Origin: Promethearchaeota archaeon
Lineage (GTDB): Archaea; Asgardarchaeota; Lokiarchaeia; Sigynarchaeales; SOKP01
DNA length: 24,455 bases
Reading direction: 5' to 3'
Assembly: GCA_016839905.1 (NCBI GenBank)
Contig: JAEOTJ010000444.1
Span: forward strand, 1-24,455
The notes under the pieces are model-generated. The model made no database searches. It worked only from the letters and a program-made list of their open reading frames with translations, and was not told where the DNA came from. Each line of letters opens with the position of its first letter. The stretch's first letter is position 1. A program made the translations under genes and the position numbers. Positions 1 through 8,224 of the stretch are shown one piece after another.

Positions 1-504
1 ATCATGTTAAAAATTTAAAAGTCACATGTGGGGGGGTGCCTATATGCTTTTAATACGGTTTATCGAAAAAATTTTAAAGATTATGATATAAATGTCCGAC
101 ATGTTGTTGAAGTTATTCATAAACTGGAAAAAACAGGTAAAATTAAATTAAATTCCTTGGAAAAGGAGGTAATTTATCACGATCCTTGCCGCCTTGGAAG
201 AAAATATGAAGGTTCTTTATTCGTCGAACCTCAAGATTTATTGAAAAAATGCGGTTAAGAAATAAATGAAATTGTAAGGAATCATAATGAATGTCCTTGC
301 TGTGGAGTAGGCTCAGGAATTGGAGGTGTTGATAGTAGCATTTGTATAAAAATTGGAGCAGAACTCTTTAATAAAATAGAAACTAAAGAAATCGTATCAT
401 CTTGCCCATTATGTATATTCAATTTTAGATATGTAAATTATAAAAATGAAATGGATAAAGTAAGTAAATATATTATGGATTATATTTTAGTATCAATAAA
501 ATGA
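1..504 (+). pseudogene. Broken CCG-domain (HdrB/HdrD/GlpC-type) Fe-S protein, 5' end outside window
   Basis: This is the C-terminal part of a cysteine-rich CCG-domain protein, the family that forms the Fe-S module of heterodisulfide reductase HdrB/HdrD, GlpC and related lactate/glycolate oxidoreductases. The first motif reads KVTCGG in the frame of base 21 and continues as CLYAFN in the frame of base 28, so a run of seven G (30-36) shifts the frame by one; six G would give a continuous CGGCLYAF. The second domain has DPCRLGRKYEG (about 181-213), then an in-frame TAA at 256-258, then CPCCGVGSGIGG and SCPLCIFNF up to the TGA at 502-504. Cysteine spacing is otherwise intact. Two independent lesions point to a decayed gene, although the G7 shift alone could be a sequencing error. 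A TTA-to-TAA change would explain the stop. The start lies upstream of the window. Confidence 0.75.
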
Positions 505-531
505 TAAGAGAATTAGTTCAAGGTTTAAATC

Positions 532-560
532 TTTTTTATTTTATTTTCTAAAAATAAAAT
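532..560 (+). terminator. T-tract plus perfect AT hairpin after the CCG remnant
   Basis: Six T residues (532-537) are followed by a perfect 10-bp inverted repeat, 538-547 against 551-560, with the 3-nt loop CTA. It lies 28 nt after the TGA of the CCG pseudogene and before the next gene. Archaeal termination relies mainly on U-tracts, so the T-run is the stronger element. The stem is A/T only and could arise by chance in this composition. Confidence 0.3.
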
Positions 561-619
561 ATTAGTATTATTAATAATAAAATGAAATATTAGACAATAA
601 TTAACCTAATGTAAGAATA

Positions 620-1516
620 ATGATAAATAAAAAACTCAAGAGAGATATTATTATTTATTTAGCGTTTGTATTCTTATTAATAATCATAGTATTTTTACCT
701 TTTTCGATGTTACAATCAAAATCTATATTAGAATTTGGAGAAACTTTACCTTTATTATTTGATAGCATCTTTAACAACCCAACAAATCTAACATCACTTT
801 TTTATTTGTTACTGATATTGCCTTATATAAGTTATCCTTTAATCTTTTTCTCTTTATTATTTTTAATGCTTTCTAAGATTAGAATTTCTACATATATGGG
901 TATTAGTGGTAGTATTTTTTTTTTAATTTTTTTTGCATTTTTATTTATTACAAGCGTACATGCATTAAGTTATGGTCGTTTTTTTGAACTTATCGGGATT
1001 TTTCTAGTAGGGATATCTGGTTTGGGTATATTATTTATCAATATTTATTCCACTAAAATAGAAGTAAACACAGAATTAAAGCTTGAAAAAGCCAAGGAAT
1101 ATGTTATGAACTTATCTACTCAACATTTTGAAATCCCATTGAAAAAAATATCAAGAGCTGTAAGAATTAATGAAGGGTATTTCATAACTGTTATATTAGA
1201 GATGATTAATAATGGTGAAATAAAAGGATTTATTGATGGAGAATGGTTACAGATTACTGAGAGATCTGTTCTGACATCTGGATTCCCCTCAAAAATAAAG
1301 CTACCTAGTGATATTAATTTAGGGGCAATTATAACTATAACAATAGGAATAATATTATGTTTTATAGCATTTAACTATTTAAATAACGAAATTCTTCGTA
1401 CATTCATTGGTGCTCAAGATTTCAATGTTTACGTATCTACAACATTGTTTTTCTTCTTATTAATTGGAATTTTAGTAATTATTGTAGGAGTGATAATTCA
1501 AAAAATAAATCGATAA
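620..1516 (+). CDS. Six-span membrane protein with central winged-helix (PCI-like) domain
   Basis: Function not known. The 298-aa protein has four hydrophobic spans at about residues 10-30, 59-84, 93-113 and 120-142. A soluble domain follows at about 153-213, then two more spans at about 233-252 and 272-294. The soluble part starts with a charged helix (LKLEKAKEYVMNL) and then reads like a winged helix (IPLKKISRAVRINEGYFITVILEMI, then GEIKGFIDGEWLQI), the pattern often annotated as PCI-like or winged helix in Asgard archaeal proteins. If the domain is cytoplasmic, the protein could tether a protein- or nucleic-acid-binding winged helix to the membrane. There is no signal peptide distinct from the first span. 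The ATG at 620 is the first in frame and has no clear Shine-Dalgarno. It sits 58 nt upstream of the helicase gene on the same strand, so the two may be cotranscribed. The domain name is inferred from pattern only. Confidence 0.7.
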   Translation: MINKKLKRDIIIYLAFVFLLIIIVFLPFSMLQSKSILEFGETLPLLFDSIFNNPTNLTSLFYLLLILPYISYPLIFFSLLFLMLSKIRISTYMGISGSIFFLIFFAFLFITSVHALSYGRFFELIGIFLVGISGLGILFINIYSTKIEVNTELKLEKAKEYVMNLSTQHFEIPLKKISRAVRINEGYFITVILEMINNGEIKGFIDGEWLQITERSVLTSGFPSKIKLPSDINLGAIITITIGIILCFIAFNYLNNEILRTFIGAQDFNVYVSTTLFFFLLIGILVIIVGVIIQKINR

Positions 1517-1546
1517 TTATTTTTTAAATATTAGTTTTAATTCATA

Positions 1547-1556
1547 ATTATAAAAT
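1547..1556 (+). promoter_or_regulatory. Possible TATA box of the helicase gene
   Basis: ATTATAAAAT lies 19-28 nt upstream of the helicase ATG at 1575. At this spacing transcription would start at or very near the ATG, giving a leaderless or short-leader mRNA. No Shine-Dalgarno is seen. In DNA this AT-rich such boxes also occur by chance. Confidence 0.3.
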
Positions 1557-1574
1557 CTTAAAAAATAAATAAAA

Positions 1575-3749
1575 ATGTCAATAATCCTTCCTGAATTGTT
1601 TCCTGAAAAGAAAAAAGTCCTTAACCTTGTTCTTGATCATTTATCAGAAGATATTATAGGGTATATTGATGTACCAACGGGATACGGGAAAACGTTCCTT
1701 AGTAAACACCTGATTAATAGATATGTTGAAAAAGGGAAAAGAATTTTATTTATAACTTCAAGAAATAAATACCTTCTCCTACAAACATATTTTAAAGAAA
1801 TTGATGAAAAAATACCTCTTTTTCCTAATAGTATATGCTTATCATCTGATTTTGAAATGAGCAAATGGGAGGATGATAAGATCAAGGATTACATTTTAAA
1901 TAATAATATCTTAGTTGTATTTGCGTCATTACAAACAATATTGAGTAAAAAAAAAGTAGGCCTCAGGTATTTTTTTAGTGTATACTTTGATTTAGTAATC
2001 ATTGATGAGATTCATAATTTTATAAAAAACCAAGGAAACGAATTCATTAATCAAATTATTACTAATGACCCTAATTGTCATATATTTGGAATGTCGGCAA
2101 CTCCCTTTCAAGGAGTCGTTAATGATCTTAAATATGTTGAAGAGATTGCGCAAGGCATGAAAGAAATATTCCATAAAACAATACCTGCTTGCATTTTAGA
2201 TCAGCAATTATCTCCATTAACATATACAATTATTCGCAACCATATGGATTTTGATTTAATATTTAATCTTGGTAAAAATTTTGAAGGATTAAATGCAAAG
2301 GAATTATACTTGGACTGGAGTCAACTTGAAAAGATTGTAGAGCGAACGAAATTAGCCAAACAAGTATGTGATGAAAAAGTCCCTCCTAAATCTAAAACAC
2401 TTATTTTTTGCGCCCCTGTAAAAAATGTAGCTAAAAAAGATAAAAGAACAAAAAAAAAAATCGCATCGTTTCATGCTAAATTGTGTGCTGCGATATTTAA
2501 TGGAGAAGTAAAGAAAAAGTATGATCCTGATGTTTCCTTAAAAAATAAGGACGAAAATAATGAATTTAAAAGAGCAGCATATATATCTTCAGATTTAAAA
2601 AATAAAGAGATAGAGGAAATAATCTCTGCTTTTAAAACTCCAAATACTCCCCCTTATGTTTTATGTACTGTAGGAATGTTGGTAGAGGGATTTAATTTTC
2701 CAAGGCTTGAGAATTTATTTCTTTTAAGACCTACCTTGAGCATGAGATTATTTGAACAAGAAATCGGAAGGGTTCTTAGAAAACATGAGGGAAAAATAGC
2801 GGGGAACATTTTTGAAGTGGTGGAAGATGTAGATGTAGATTCTTTATATGAAAAATTCGGTGAATCATTGTTATCATCAAAGAAATTCAAAAGATTAATG
2901 ATGTTAAATCCCAAACATCGATTGGAACGGTTATTTCTACAAGAAGCTGAAGATATAAAAGCATTTGAAGAAGATTTGATAGAAATTAAGGATGAAGATA
3001 AAGATATTAGAGAAACTGATGTAATAGATGTAGAAAAAATTGGATTCAAGGATTTTGATAAGTCTATCCATGATCTTGTTACACGATTTCCTCCTGTCGA
3101 TTTCAGAGTTAAATTTTTTGTTAAGGCAATTCAAAAAACTAATTTAAAGAAAAATACCAATTTCAAGAAAGATAAAAACCTCTTCTTAGAACTCGTTTCA
3201 AAATTTAATCCCATCTTTAAAGATGATATAAAAGATATGTTGGAAGCCATTCCAATAGTAGAGAGCATGAATGATGATAATTATGATGATCGCGACCTTT
3301 CTCAAAAGGTTTTAGAGGATAAAACGGAATTTTTTAAGGAAGTTAATGCTTTTATCAAATTAAAAGCACTCACGGACATTGAAAAGTTAATAAATTTATC
3401 TAAAGATGAGAAAGAAGAGATTTTTGAATTATTGGGATTTGGTAAGGAAAAGGGAAACATAAAGCGAATGAAAGAACTCTGTTTAGTGGAAGGAAAGGGT
3501 GTAGCTCAAGTAAAATTCTTTTCCAAACAATTACCTATCTCTATAGGAGTTTTAACGGGAAAACTCGAAAAAGTTTTAGCAGATGATATAAAATCTGGTG
3601 CCATTTCTAAAAGAAATAGGATTTTTAATAAAAAGGACGCCAAATCTGATGTATATTGGGCCGAAACATATTATCATAATAATCTTGATTACTTGTATAA
3701 GATATATGATGATTATTATGGCCAAGAGGAAATAAAAATAGGATTATAA
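1575..3749 (+). CDS. SF2 DEAD/DEAH-type helicase with long C-terminal extension
   Basis: A superfamily 2 helicase/translocase related to the ResIII/type I and III restriction-helicase group, expected to move on or remodel nucleic acid using ATP. Visible motifs are Walker A PTGYGKT (34-40), motif Ia-like ILFITSRNKYL, DEIH box (144-147), motif III SATP (174-177), a motif V-like TVGMLVEGFNFPRLENLFLLRP and motif VI QEIGRVLRK (395-403). All core catalytic motifs look intact. An acidic, lysine-rich linker follows at about 440-485. The last ~240 residues are predicted helical and contain no motif I recognise, ending in VYWAETYYHNNLDYLYKIYDDYYG. No nuclease or methylase domain is fused. The final codons overlap the first copy of a direct repeat that reappears beyond the neighbouring methyltransferase. 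A defence or DNA-repair role is possible but unproven. Confidence 0.85.
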   Translation: MSIILPELFPEKKKVLNLVLDHLSEDIIGYIDVPTGYGKTFLSKHLINRYVEKGKRILFITSRNKYLLLQTYFKEIDEKIPLFPNSICLSSDFEMSKWEDDKIKDYILNNNILVVFASLQTILSKKKVGLRYFFSVYFDLVIIDEIHNFIKNQGNEFINQIITNDPNCHIFGMSATPFQGVVNDLKYVEEIAQGMKEIFHKTIPACILDQQLSPLTYTIIRNHMDFDLIFNLGKNFEGLNAKELYLDWSQLEKIVERTKLAKQVCDEKVPPKSKTLIFCAPVKNVAKKDKRTKKKIASFHAKLCAAIFNGEVKKKYDPDVSLKNKDENNEFKRAAYISSDLKNKEIEEIISAFKTPNTPPYVLCTVGMLVEGFNFPRLENLFLLRPTLSMRLFEQEIGRVLRKHEGKIAGNIFEVVEDVDVDSLYEKFGESLLSSKKFKRLMMLNPKHRLERLFLQEAEDIKAFEEDLIEIKDEDKDIRETDVIDVEKIGFKDFDKSIHDLVTRFPPVDFRVKFFVKAIQKTNLKKNTNFKKDKNLFLELVSKFNPIFKDDIKDMLEAIPIVESMNDDNYDDRDLSQKVLEDKTEFFKEVNAFIKLKALTDIEKLINLSKDEKEEIFELLGFGKEKGNIKRMKELCLVEGKGVAQVKFFSKQLPISIGVLTGKLEKVLADDIKSGAISKRNRIFNKKDAKSDVYWAETYYHNNLDYLYKIYDDYYGQEEIKIGL

Positions 3750-3775
3750 TTTAATTTTGATATTAAAACTGGACT
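3743..3775 (+). repeat. Direct repeat copy 1 flanking the methyltransferase gene
   Basis: This 33-bp segment matches 4463-4495 at 30 of 33 positions, in the same orientation and exactly 720 bp away. It begins in the last codon and stop of the helicase gene and ends 3 bp before the methyltransferase stop codon. The similarity may extend a few bases further left with one indel. Confidence 0.7.
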
Positions 3776-3777
3776 TA

Positions 3778-4416
3778 TTATTTAATCTTCTTTAATAATA
3801 ACCCCTCTTCTGTAAAATATAATTTTAATATTTTCATTATATTTAAAACTTCAATCTTGTTTTTATTAATTAAGGGTAATAATTGCTCTTTCTTTAGAGG
3901 AACCTCATCCGTGAATATCCACGCATTAAATATTTCTAATCCCTTTCTTAAGAATCGATATACAAAACTGGGTGTAGGGTAAAATATCACTATGTACCCG
4001 CCCTTTTTAGCATGTTTGATGTGAATGTCTATGAGAGTTTTTAAGTCACTTCCTTGGAAATGCTCTATTAATCCTTGTGAATGCACGAGGTCATATCTTT
4101 CGTCAGATTCAAATTTTAAAACATTTTCTTTAACGAGAGTAAGTTTTGTATTTTTTCCAAAAATCTTTTTTGAAGCTTCTAAAGCTTTATCATTCAAATC
4201 AACTAATGTGACTTTTGATGCTCTAAATCTCATTGCAATATTGTAGCTATTATAACCAGATCCTGCTCCCAGCTCAAGAATTGAAATGCCTCTACTAATA
4301 GATACCGGCTTTAAAATCTTAAGATAGCCTCGAAACACTGCCCTTAAAAACTCTCTATTAAAAAAAGAGTCTTCATAACCCATGTATTTATCCCAATCTG
4401 TTTCTTCTAAAATCAT
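3778..4416 (-). CDS. Class I SAM-dependent methyltransferase
   Basis: A 212-aa Rossmann-fold methyltransferase. Motif I ILELGAGSG (46-54) binds SAM, the acidic residue after strand 2 is in TLVDLND (D73), and the post-II region is KENVLKFESDERYDLVHS. The motif IV position reads SQGLIEHF (113-120), the signature of UbiE/Methyltransf_11-type small-molecule methylases. GGYIVIFYPTPSF follows as strand 5. The N-terminus (ETDWDKYMGYEDSFFNREFLR) resembles the cap helix of that group. The substrate cannot be read from sequence. The gene is convergent with the helicase, with 28 bp between stops. It is bracketed by two near-identical 33-bp direct repeats, so it looks inserted at the helicase 3' end. The ATG at 4414-4416 is the natural start. 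Confidence 0.85.
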   Translation of the reverse strand: MILEETDWDKYMGYEDSFFNREFLRAVFRGYLKILKPVSISRGISILELGAGSGYNSYNIAMRFRASKVTLVDLNDKALEASKKIFGKNTKLTLVKENVLKFESDERYDLVHSQGLIEHFQGSDLKTLIDIHIKHAKKGGYIVIFYPTPSFVYRFLRKGLEIFNAWIFTDEVPLKKEQLLPLINKNKIEVLNIMKILKLYFTEEGLLLKKIK

Positions 4417-4462
4417 TATAAAAGATCTTGTTAAATATTATGGATATATGAAATAATATGGC

Positions 4463-4495
4463 ATTATAATTTATTTTTGATGTAAAAACTGGACT
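4463..4495 (+). repeat. Direct repeat copy 2 flanking the methyltransferase gene
   Basis: Second copy of the repeat at 3743-3775, with three mismatches in 33 bp. It lies 47 bp upstream of the methyltransferase start, in the intergenic space before the 126-aa gene. Together the two copies delimit a 720-bp unit holding exactly one gene. Confidence 0.7.
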
Positions 4496-4550
4496 CAAGA
4501 TCATTTTTGTATTTAAAAGGTTATTTTTTAATTAAAGAATTAAAAGATTG

Positions 4551-4559
4551 TTTTTAAAT
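4551..4559 (+). promoter_or_regulatory. Possible TATA box for the 126-aa gene
   Basis: TTTTTAAAT lies 20-28 nt upstream of the ATG at 4579. Between them is AAGGCGTG, which holds only a weak purine-rich stretch. The spacing suits a short-leader archaeal transcript. AT-richness limits confidence. Confidence 0.35.
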
Positions 4560-4578
4560 CATTTTAAGGCGTGTAATA

Positions 4579-4959
4579 ATGGCTGTAAAAGAAGAAAAAA
4601 TTGAGATTTTTGATGTTCGATTAGATTTTTGCCATAGAATAAGGAAAGCCATTTCAGGATTAATTGATATTATAAATATTAATTTTAATGAAGAGGATAT
4701 TTATTATCAGCTCTCAATTGACAATATAGAAGCTTTTTATGATAATCTTATTAAATTACTAAATTTTCTAAAAGGTCCTAATGAGGAAAATCTTATAATC
4801 AAACTCGCTGAAAGAATTCAAGATTCAATTTCGGGTTTATCTGATATAATAACTATTAATTTTAATAAAAAGGATTTTTTTTATCAAATATCAATGGATA
4901 ATCTCGATTCTTTACATTATAATTTGAAAAAACTGATTAAATATTCTAATTATATTTAA
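4579..4959 (+). CDS. Small protein made of two tandem ~48-aa repeats, unknown function
   Basis: I do not recognise a family. The 126-aa protein is an internal duplication. Unit 1 spans about residues 17-65 and unit 2 about 76-124, with a 59-residue offset. Shared landmarks are RI-(5 nt-equivalent gap)-ISGL, then DII-INFN (30-37 and 89-96), then D-YQ-S-DN (40-49 and 99-108), then NL-KL (56-60 and 115-119). The units look mainly helical with a short strand-like INFN segment. There are no metal-binding residues, signal peptide or membrane span. The TAA at 4957-4959 overlaps the last codons of the convergent 1039-aa gene by 4 bp, so the two mRNAs are complementary at their 3' ends. The ATG at 4579 follows a TATA-like box. 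Confidence 0.65.
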   Translation: MAVKEEKIEIFDVRLDFCHRIRKAISGLIDIININFNEEDIYYQLSIDNIEAFYDNLIKLLNFLKGPNEENLIIKLAERIQDSISGLSDIITINFNKKDFFYQISMDNLDSLHYNLKKLIKYSNYI

Positions 4960-7900
4960 GAAAATTTAGCATACCATTTGTTAAAGGCTTCAAGGAAATC
5001 AGTTTTTAATTGCCCTTCAATAGGATTCTTTACCCCTCGAAGCTTGCTTACCCAATTTTTAACATCCTTAAGGGTCATTGAATATCCCACGGTCTCAATT
5101 ATCCTATCCATGAATTCTTGTAATTTCTTACCTATTTCAAATCCCTTGAGAGTGTCTCCATTTTGCATTACAAATTCAAGCTCATTATTAGAGCTAGCAT
5201 CCTTTATCTCCCCTACTTCTTCTTTTGAAACTTCTACATTTTCTTGTTGGTTTATTGAGGCTTCTTCAATTATCTCTTCTTTTTTAAATTTATCATTCCA
5301 CTTCTCAAGTTCAATAGAAAACTCGCGCTTATCTTTTGAACCGAGAGGATTATTATTCTTTTTAAGTTTTCCAACCCAGAATTTCATATCCTTCATTGGT
5401 TTTGAATATCCTTCAGTTTCTAAGAGGATATCCATGATATTCTGAATATTTTTTGATATCTCTGAACCAGGGATAACATCCAATTTATTTGAGATTATAT
5501 CAAAGTAAAAATTTACATCTTTAGGTTTCATAGTTTCTGTTGATACTACTGCTGCTGAGGGTATTTCTGTTAATGATCCACCTATTGAGGATTGTCCTTG
5601 TTCCATTTGTATTCCTTTTTCAAGTTGAACCAGTGCGTTTATTTTTTGTGGAGATAAAAAAGCTAATCTCCATTTTTGGAAATCTTCTTTAAGTTTATCT
5701 TTAAATGGGCCATCCAATAAAGTATTAATGGAACTTAATTCATTTTTCCAATTAATAATATCTGAACCTCCGTGGAATTTTAAAGCTAAATTCATAAAGT
5801 GTTGGATTTGCTCACTTATTTGATTACCTTTAAGGGAATCAATTTTTTCTAGAAAAAGATCAAATAAAGTATTTATTTTTTCTTCATCAATGATTTCTTC
5901 CATGGAGACAATACCTAATTGGTTTAGATCCATTGTTTTTTTAGGTATTGTCTTCATTTTTGAAGCTGCAGGTCTAAGCTCTGGGCTTTCAACTAGCCCC
6001 ATACTTGAGAATTGACTGTTTAATTCCCCTATTTTATTTAAAACTAACTTTTTCTTATCATCATCTAAGGGAATGTTAATTTTATTTAATTGGTTAATTA
6101 ATAGCTTGATTTCAATTATGTTTAATGAAATTCCTTCTTGTTTAAAAGCAATATCCAATATATTTGCTAATAATTTTCCAATTTTTTTACCTTTTAAATC
6201 ATTAATATTTTCAATAATCTGATTAAAACCAGAGGTTATTTGGTTTTGTTTAGGTGGCTTGGCTAATTTCCATTTTTCAGTTAATAATGGTAAAAATGCA
6301 TTAATTAAAAATTTATTATCAGTTCCAAAACCTAATACTTGCTTTAGGGGATCCTTTTCTAATTGCTGGAATGTTCCAATTATAAGATAAGAATTATCAG
6401 CAAGGATCCCTATGAAGTTAGAATTTTTTAACTTTCTATATTCTATATTTTCACCACCATGAAATGCTCTAACAAGATCATTTTTATGATTCTCTGAGGA
6501 CACAATTTGTATTAAGAAGTCAAAATCTTGAACATCTTGAATATTTTGTTCACTAGAGATTTCTTTATTAATTGTTTTTTCTTTTTTCTTAGAGGGTGGC
6601 TTTTTCTTTTTTCCTTTTGATTTCAGATAATCTGCTTGCCATTTTTCCACATCATCTAAAAGCATTATTTTAAGATTCGGGTCAAGTTGCTTTCTAATAA
6701 CTAAAAGTCTATTTAGCCAATCTTTTATATTATCTAGGATGATTGACTCTGGATTGAGCTCTGAGACGATAGACATTATCTCTGCGACCTTATGAGTCAT
6801 TTCAAAGCCTTTTTGAACATTTACGTTCTTCTTAAAAGATTCAAATCTTTCTTTTAAATCCATTTTCTCACTAAGGGTAATTTTAACACCCTCCGAAGAC
6901 ATATTTCTTTTTTTTTTTGAACTTTGACCGTTGTCTTTAATTTCTAGATTAAATTTTACGAGGGGGATAAAACCTTCAATTTCCGGGACTATTATTATGA
7001 TTTCTGAGTTAGCCTCATTTAATAAGGATGAAATTTCTTGTTTAATCCCTAAACAGCTTTTAATTGGCCAAAAATGTTCTACAATGGATTTGTTTTCTTT
7101 AATGAATCTCAATGTAAGATTCTCGAGAGTTTTTTCTACTACCTGAAATCCACTTGTTATATTTTTAAAAAATTCAGAAAATGAATTAACTAATCTTTCA
7201 GTTAAAATATGTTGAAGTTTTTTAGAATCAAAATCAAATGTTTCTTTTTTTGTTGTAATTATTTTATCCATTTTAAATATTTCGTTTTTAAAGAGATTTA
7301 AAATACCCAAATATATAGAATTTTGTTCAAATTGGCTTTTGCATGAATTATCTGTTGATTTAACAAGCTCGTTTTTTATTTCAGCAAATTCCTCAGAAAC
7401 TATTTCAGATAATTCGAGTGCTTTTTTGTGAGTTCCCATAGCTAATATATTTTTAATGTCGTCCTTTATTGCTTGCCATTGATTTTGAGTAATGCCCAAA
7501 TCTTTAAGTTTACTTTGAAAATCATCTTTCATTTGGAGTAAAATAATTACAATACTAGCTAATTCAGAACTTATTAGATTCTTTAATTCATTTTCATAAT
7601 CAGATAGAAAAGCAAAAGAACTTTTTTGCTTATCAGTATCGTCGATTAAGTCTGATATCTCTTTTTTAATTTCTTCACTGTCCCTTTCAATATCATCTTT
7701 AAATTTTTGAAATTTATCATATAATGTATCAATTTCAAGAGTGTTCTCTTTAGCAAAAATATCAGAAATTGAATTTTTAATTACTTCTTTAATATTATAA
7801 TTATCTTGATAAACATCGGCTTTAATTAATGAACTCATTGTAGAAAAGGGTGGGATAGTCCTGTAATATTCAAGGCTTTTAAAATTTTCTGGGTTTGTCT

Positions 7901-8075
7901 TCAATAATAACTTGTTATTAATTAGTTCTTGGATCAAGTTTTTAATATTATCTTTAGGAATTAAAGGTATAAAGCTCGCAATTTCATCTAAAGTTAAAAA
8001 ATCCTTATTGTAACATTCAAGATATATTTTTATCGCATCATCTGTAAGATTTAATAATTTTAAGATTTCTTTCAT
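4956..8075 (-). CDS. 1039-aa winged-helix protein with split PLD/TrmB-like domain and five helical repeats
   Basis: A large protein of a type I associate with Asgard archaea; function unknown. Residues 1-72 form a winged helix resembling TrmB regulators (LTDDAIKIYLECYNKDFLTLDEIASFI). Residues ~95-330 are charged and helical, probably coiled coil. Residues ~332-374 (SEIIIIVPEIEGFIPLVKF) and ~515-605 (NIEYRKLKNSNFIGILADNSYLIIGT) look like the two halves of a TrmB/PLD-like domain without the catalytic HKD motif. A helical module is inserted between them. That module recurs about five times (410-485, 615-692, 733-807, 852-931, 964-1039) with the pattern LKG-EI-K-L--IMD---E--GYS---KD-K-WV-KL---NPL-------F----KW--KF. 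The repeats are joined by low-complexity linkers, including a Lys-rich stretch near 488-500. No membrane span is seen. A scaffold or regulator is plausible. It has its own promoter region, shared divergently with the 50-aa gene. Confidence 0.7.
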   Translation of the reverse strand: MKEILKLLNLTDDAIKIYLECYNKDFLTLDEIASFIPLIPKDNIKNLIQELINNKLLLKTNPENFKSLEYYRTIPPFSTMSSLIKADVYQDNYNIKEVIKNSISDIFAKENTLEIDTLYDKFQKFKDDIERDSEEIKKEISDLIDDTDKQKSSFAFLSDYENELKNLISSELASIVIILLQMKDDFQSKLKDLGITQNQWQAIKDDIKNILAMGTHKKALELSEIVSEEFAEIKNELVKSTDNSCKSQFEQNSIYLGILNLFKNEIFKMDKIITTKKETFDFDSKKLQHILTERLVNSFSEFFKNITSGFQVVEKTLENLTLRFIKENKSIVEHFWPIKSCLGIKQEISSLLNEANSEIIIIVPEIEGFIPLVKFNLEIKDNGQSSKKKRNMSSEGVKITLSEKMDLKERFESFKKNVNVQKGFEMTHKVAEIMSIVSELNPESIILDNIKDWLNRLLVIRKQLDPNLKIMLLDDVEKWQADYLKSKGKKKKPPSKKKEKTINKEISSEQNIQDVQDFDFLIQIVSSENHKNDLVRAFHGGENIEYRKLKNSNFIGILADNSYLIIGTFQQLEKDPLKQVLGFGTDNKFLINAFLPLLTEKWKLAKPPKQNQITSGFNQIIENINDLKGKKIGKLLANILDIAFKQEGISLNIIEIKLLINQLNKINIPLDDDKKKLVLNKIGELNSQFSSMGLVESPELRPAASKMKTIPKKTMDLNQLGIVSMEEIIDEEKINTLFDLFLEKIDSLKGNQISEQIQHFMNLALKFHGGSDIINWKNELSSINTLLDGPFKDKLKEDFQKWRLAFLSPQKINALVQLEKGIQMEQGQSSIGGSLTEIPSAAVVSTETMKPKDVNFYFDIISNKLDVIPGSEISKNIQNIMDILLETEGYSKPMKDMKFWVGKLKKNNNPLGSKDKREFSIELEKWNDKFKKEEIIEEASINQQENVEVSKEEVGEIKDASSNNELEFVMQNGDTLKGFEIGKKLQEFMDRIIETVGYSMTLKDVKNWVSKLRGVKNPIEGQLKTDFLEAFNKWYAKFS

Positions 8076-8224
8076 CTAAGAATGACTCATACATATAGAA
8101 ATTAACGATAACTAAAAATTACTCTATAATCCTAATGGTGCTTTTTGTTTTTAATTATATTGAAAATAAAATTATTATAATTTTAAAGAAAAAATTAAAT
8201 AAAGATACGAACTATAACGAAACT

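Noticed and set aside
256..258. Recoded stop (selenocysteine or pyrrolysine) inside the CCG-domain gene
   Set aside because: The codon is TAA, which is not used for either amino acid, and a separate frameshift lies upstream in the same gene. Decay or error is simpler.
4978..5445. 155-aa rightward open frame inside the 1039-aa gene
   Set aside because: It is antisense to the clear repeat-coding region, Ser/Phe-rich as expected for a complement of Lys/Glu codons, and has no motif of its own.
4956..8075. UFL1-like (UFM1 ligase) identity of the 1039-aa protein
   Set aside because: A winged helix followed by long helical regions is shared in outline, but I see no specific UFL1 motif, and the TrmB/PLD-like segment fits better.
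8135..8224. N-terminal extension of the 50-aa protein to an ATG at 8135
   Set aside because: The extra 30 residues are Ile/Lys low complexity and lie in the divergent promoter region. The coding-like part begins at 8225.
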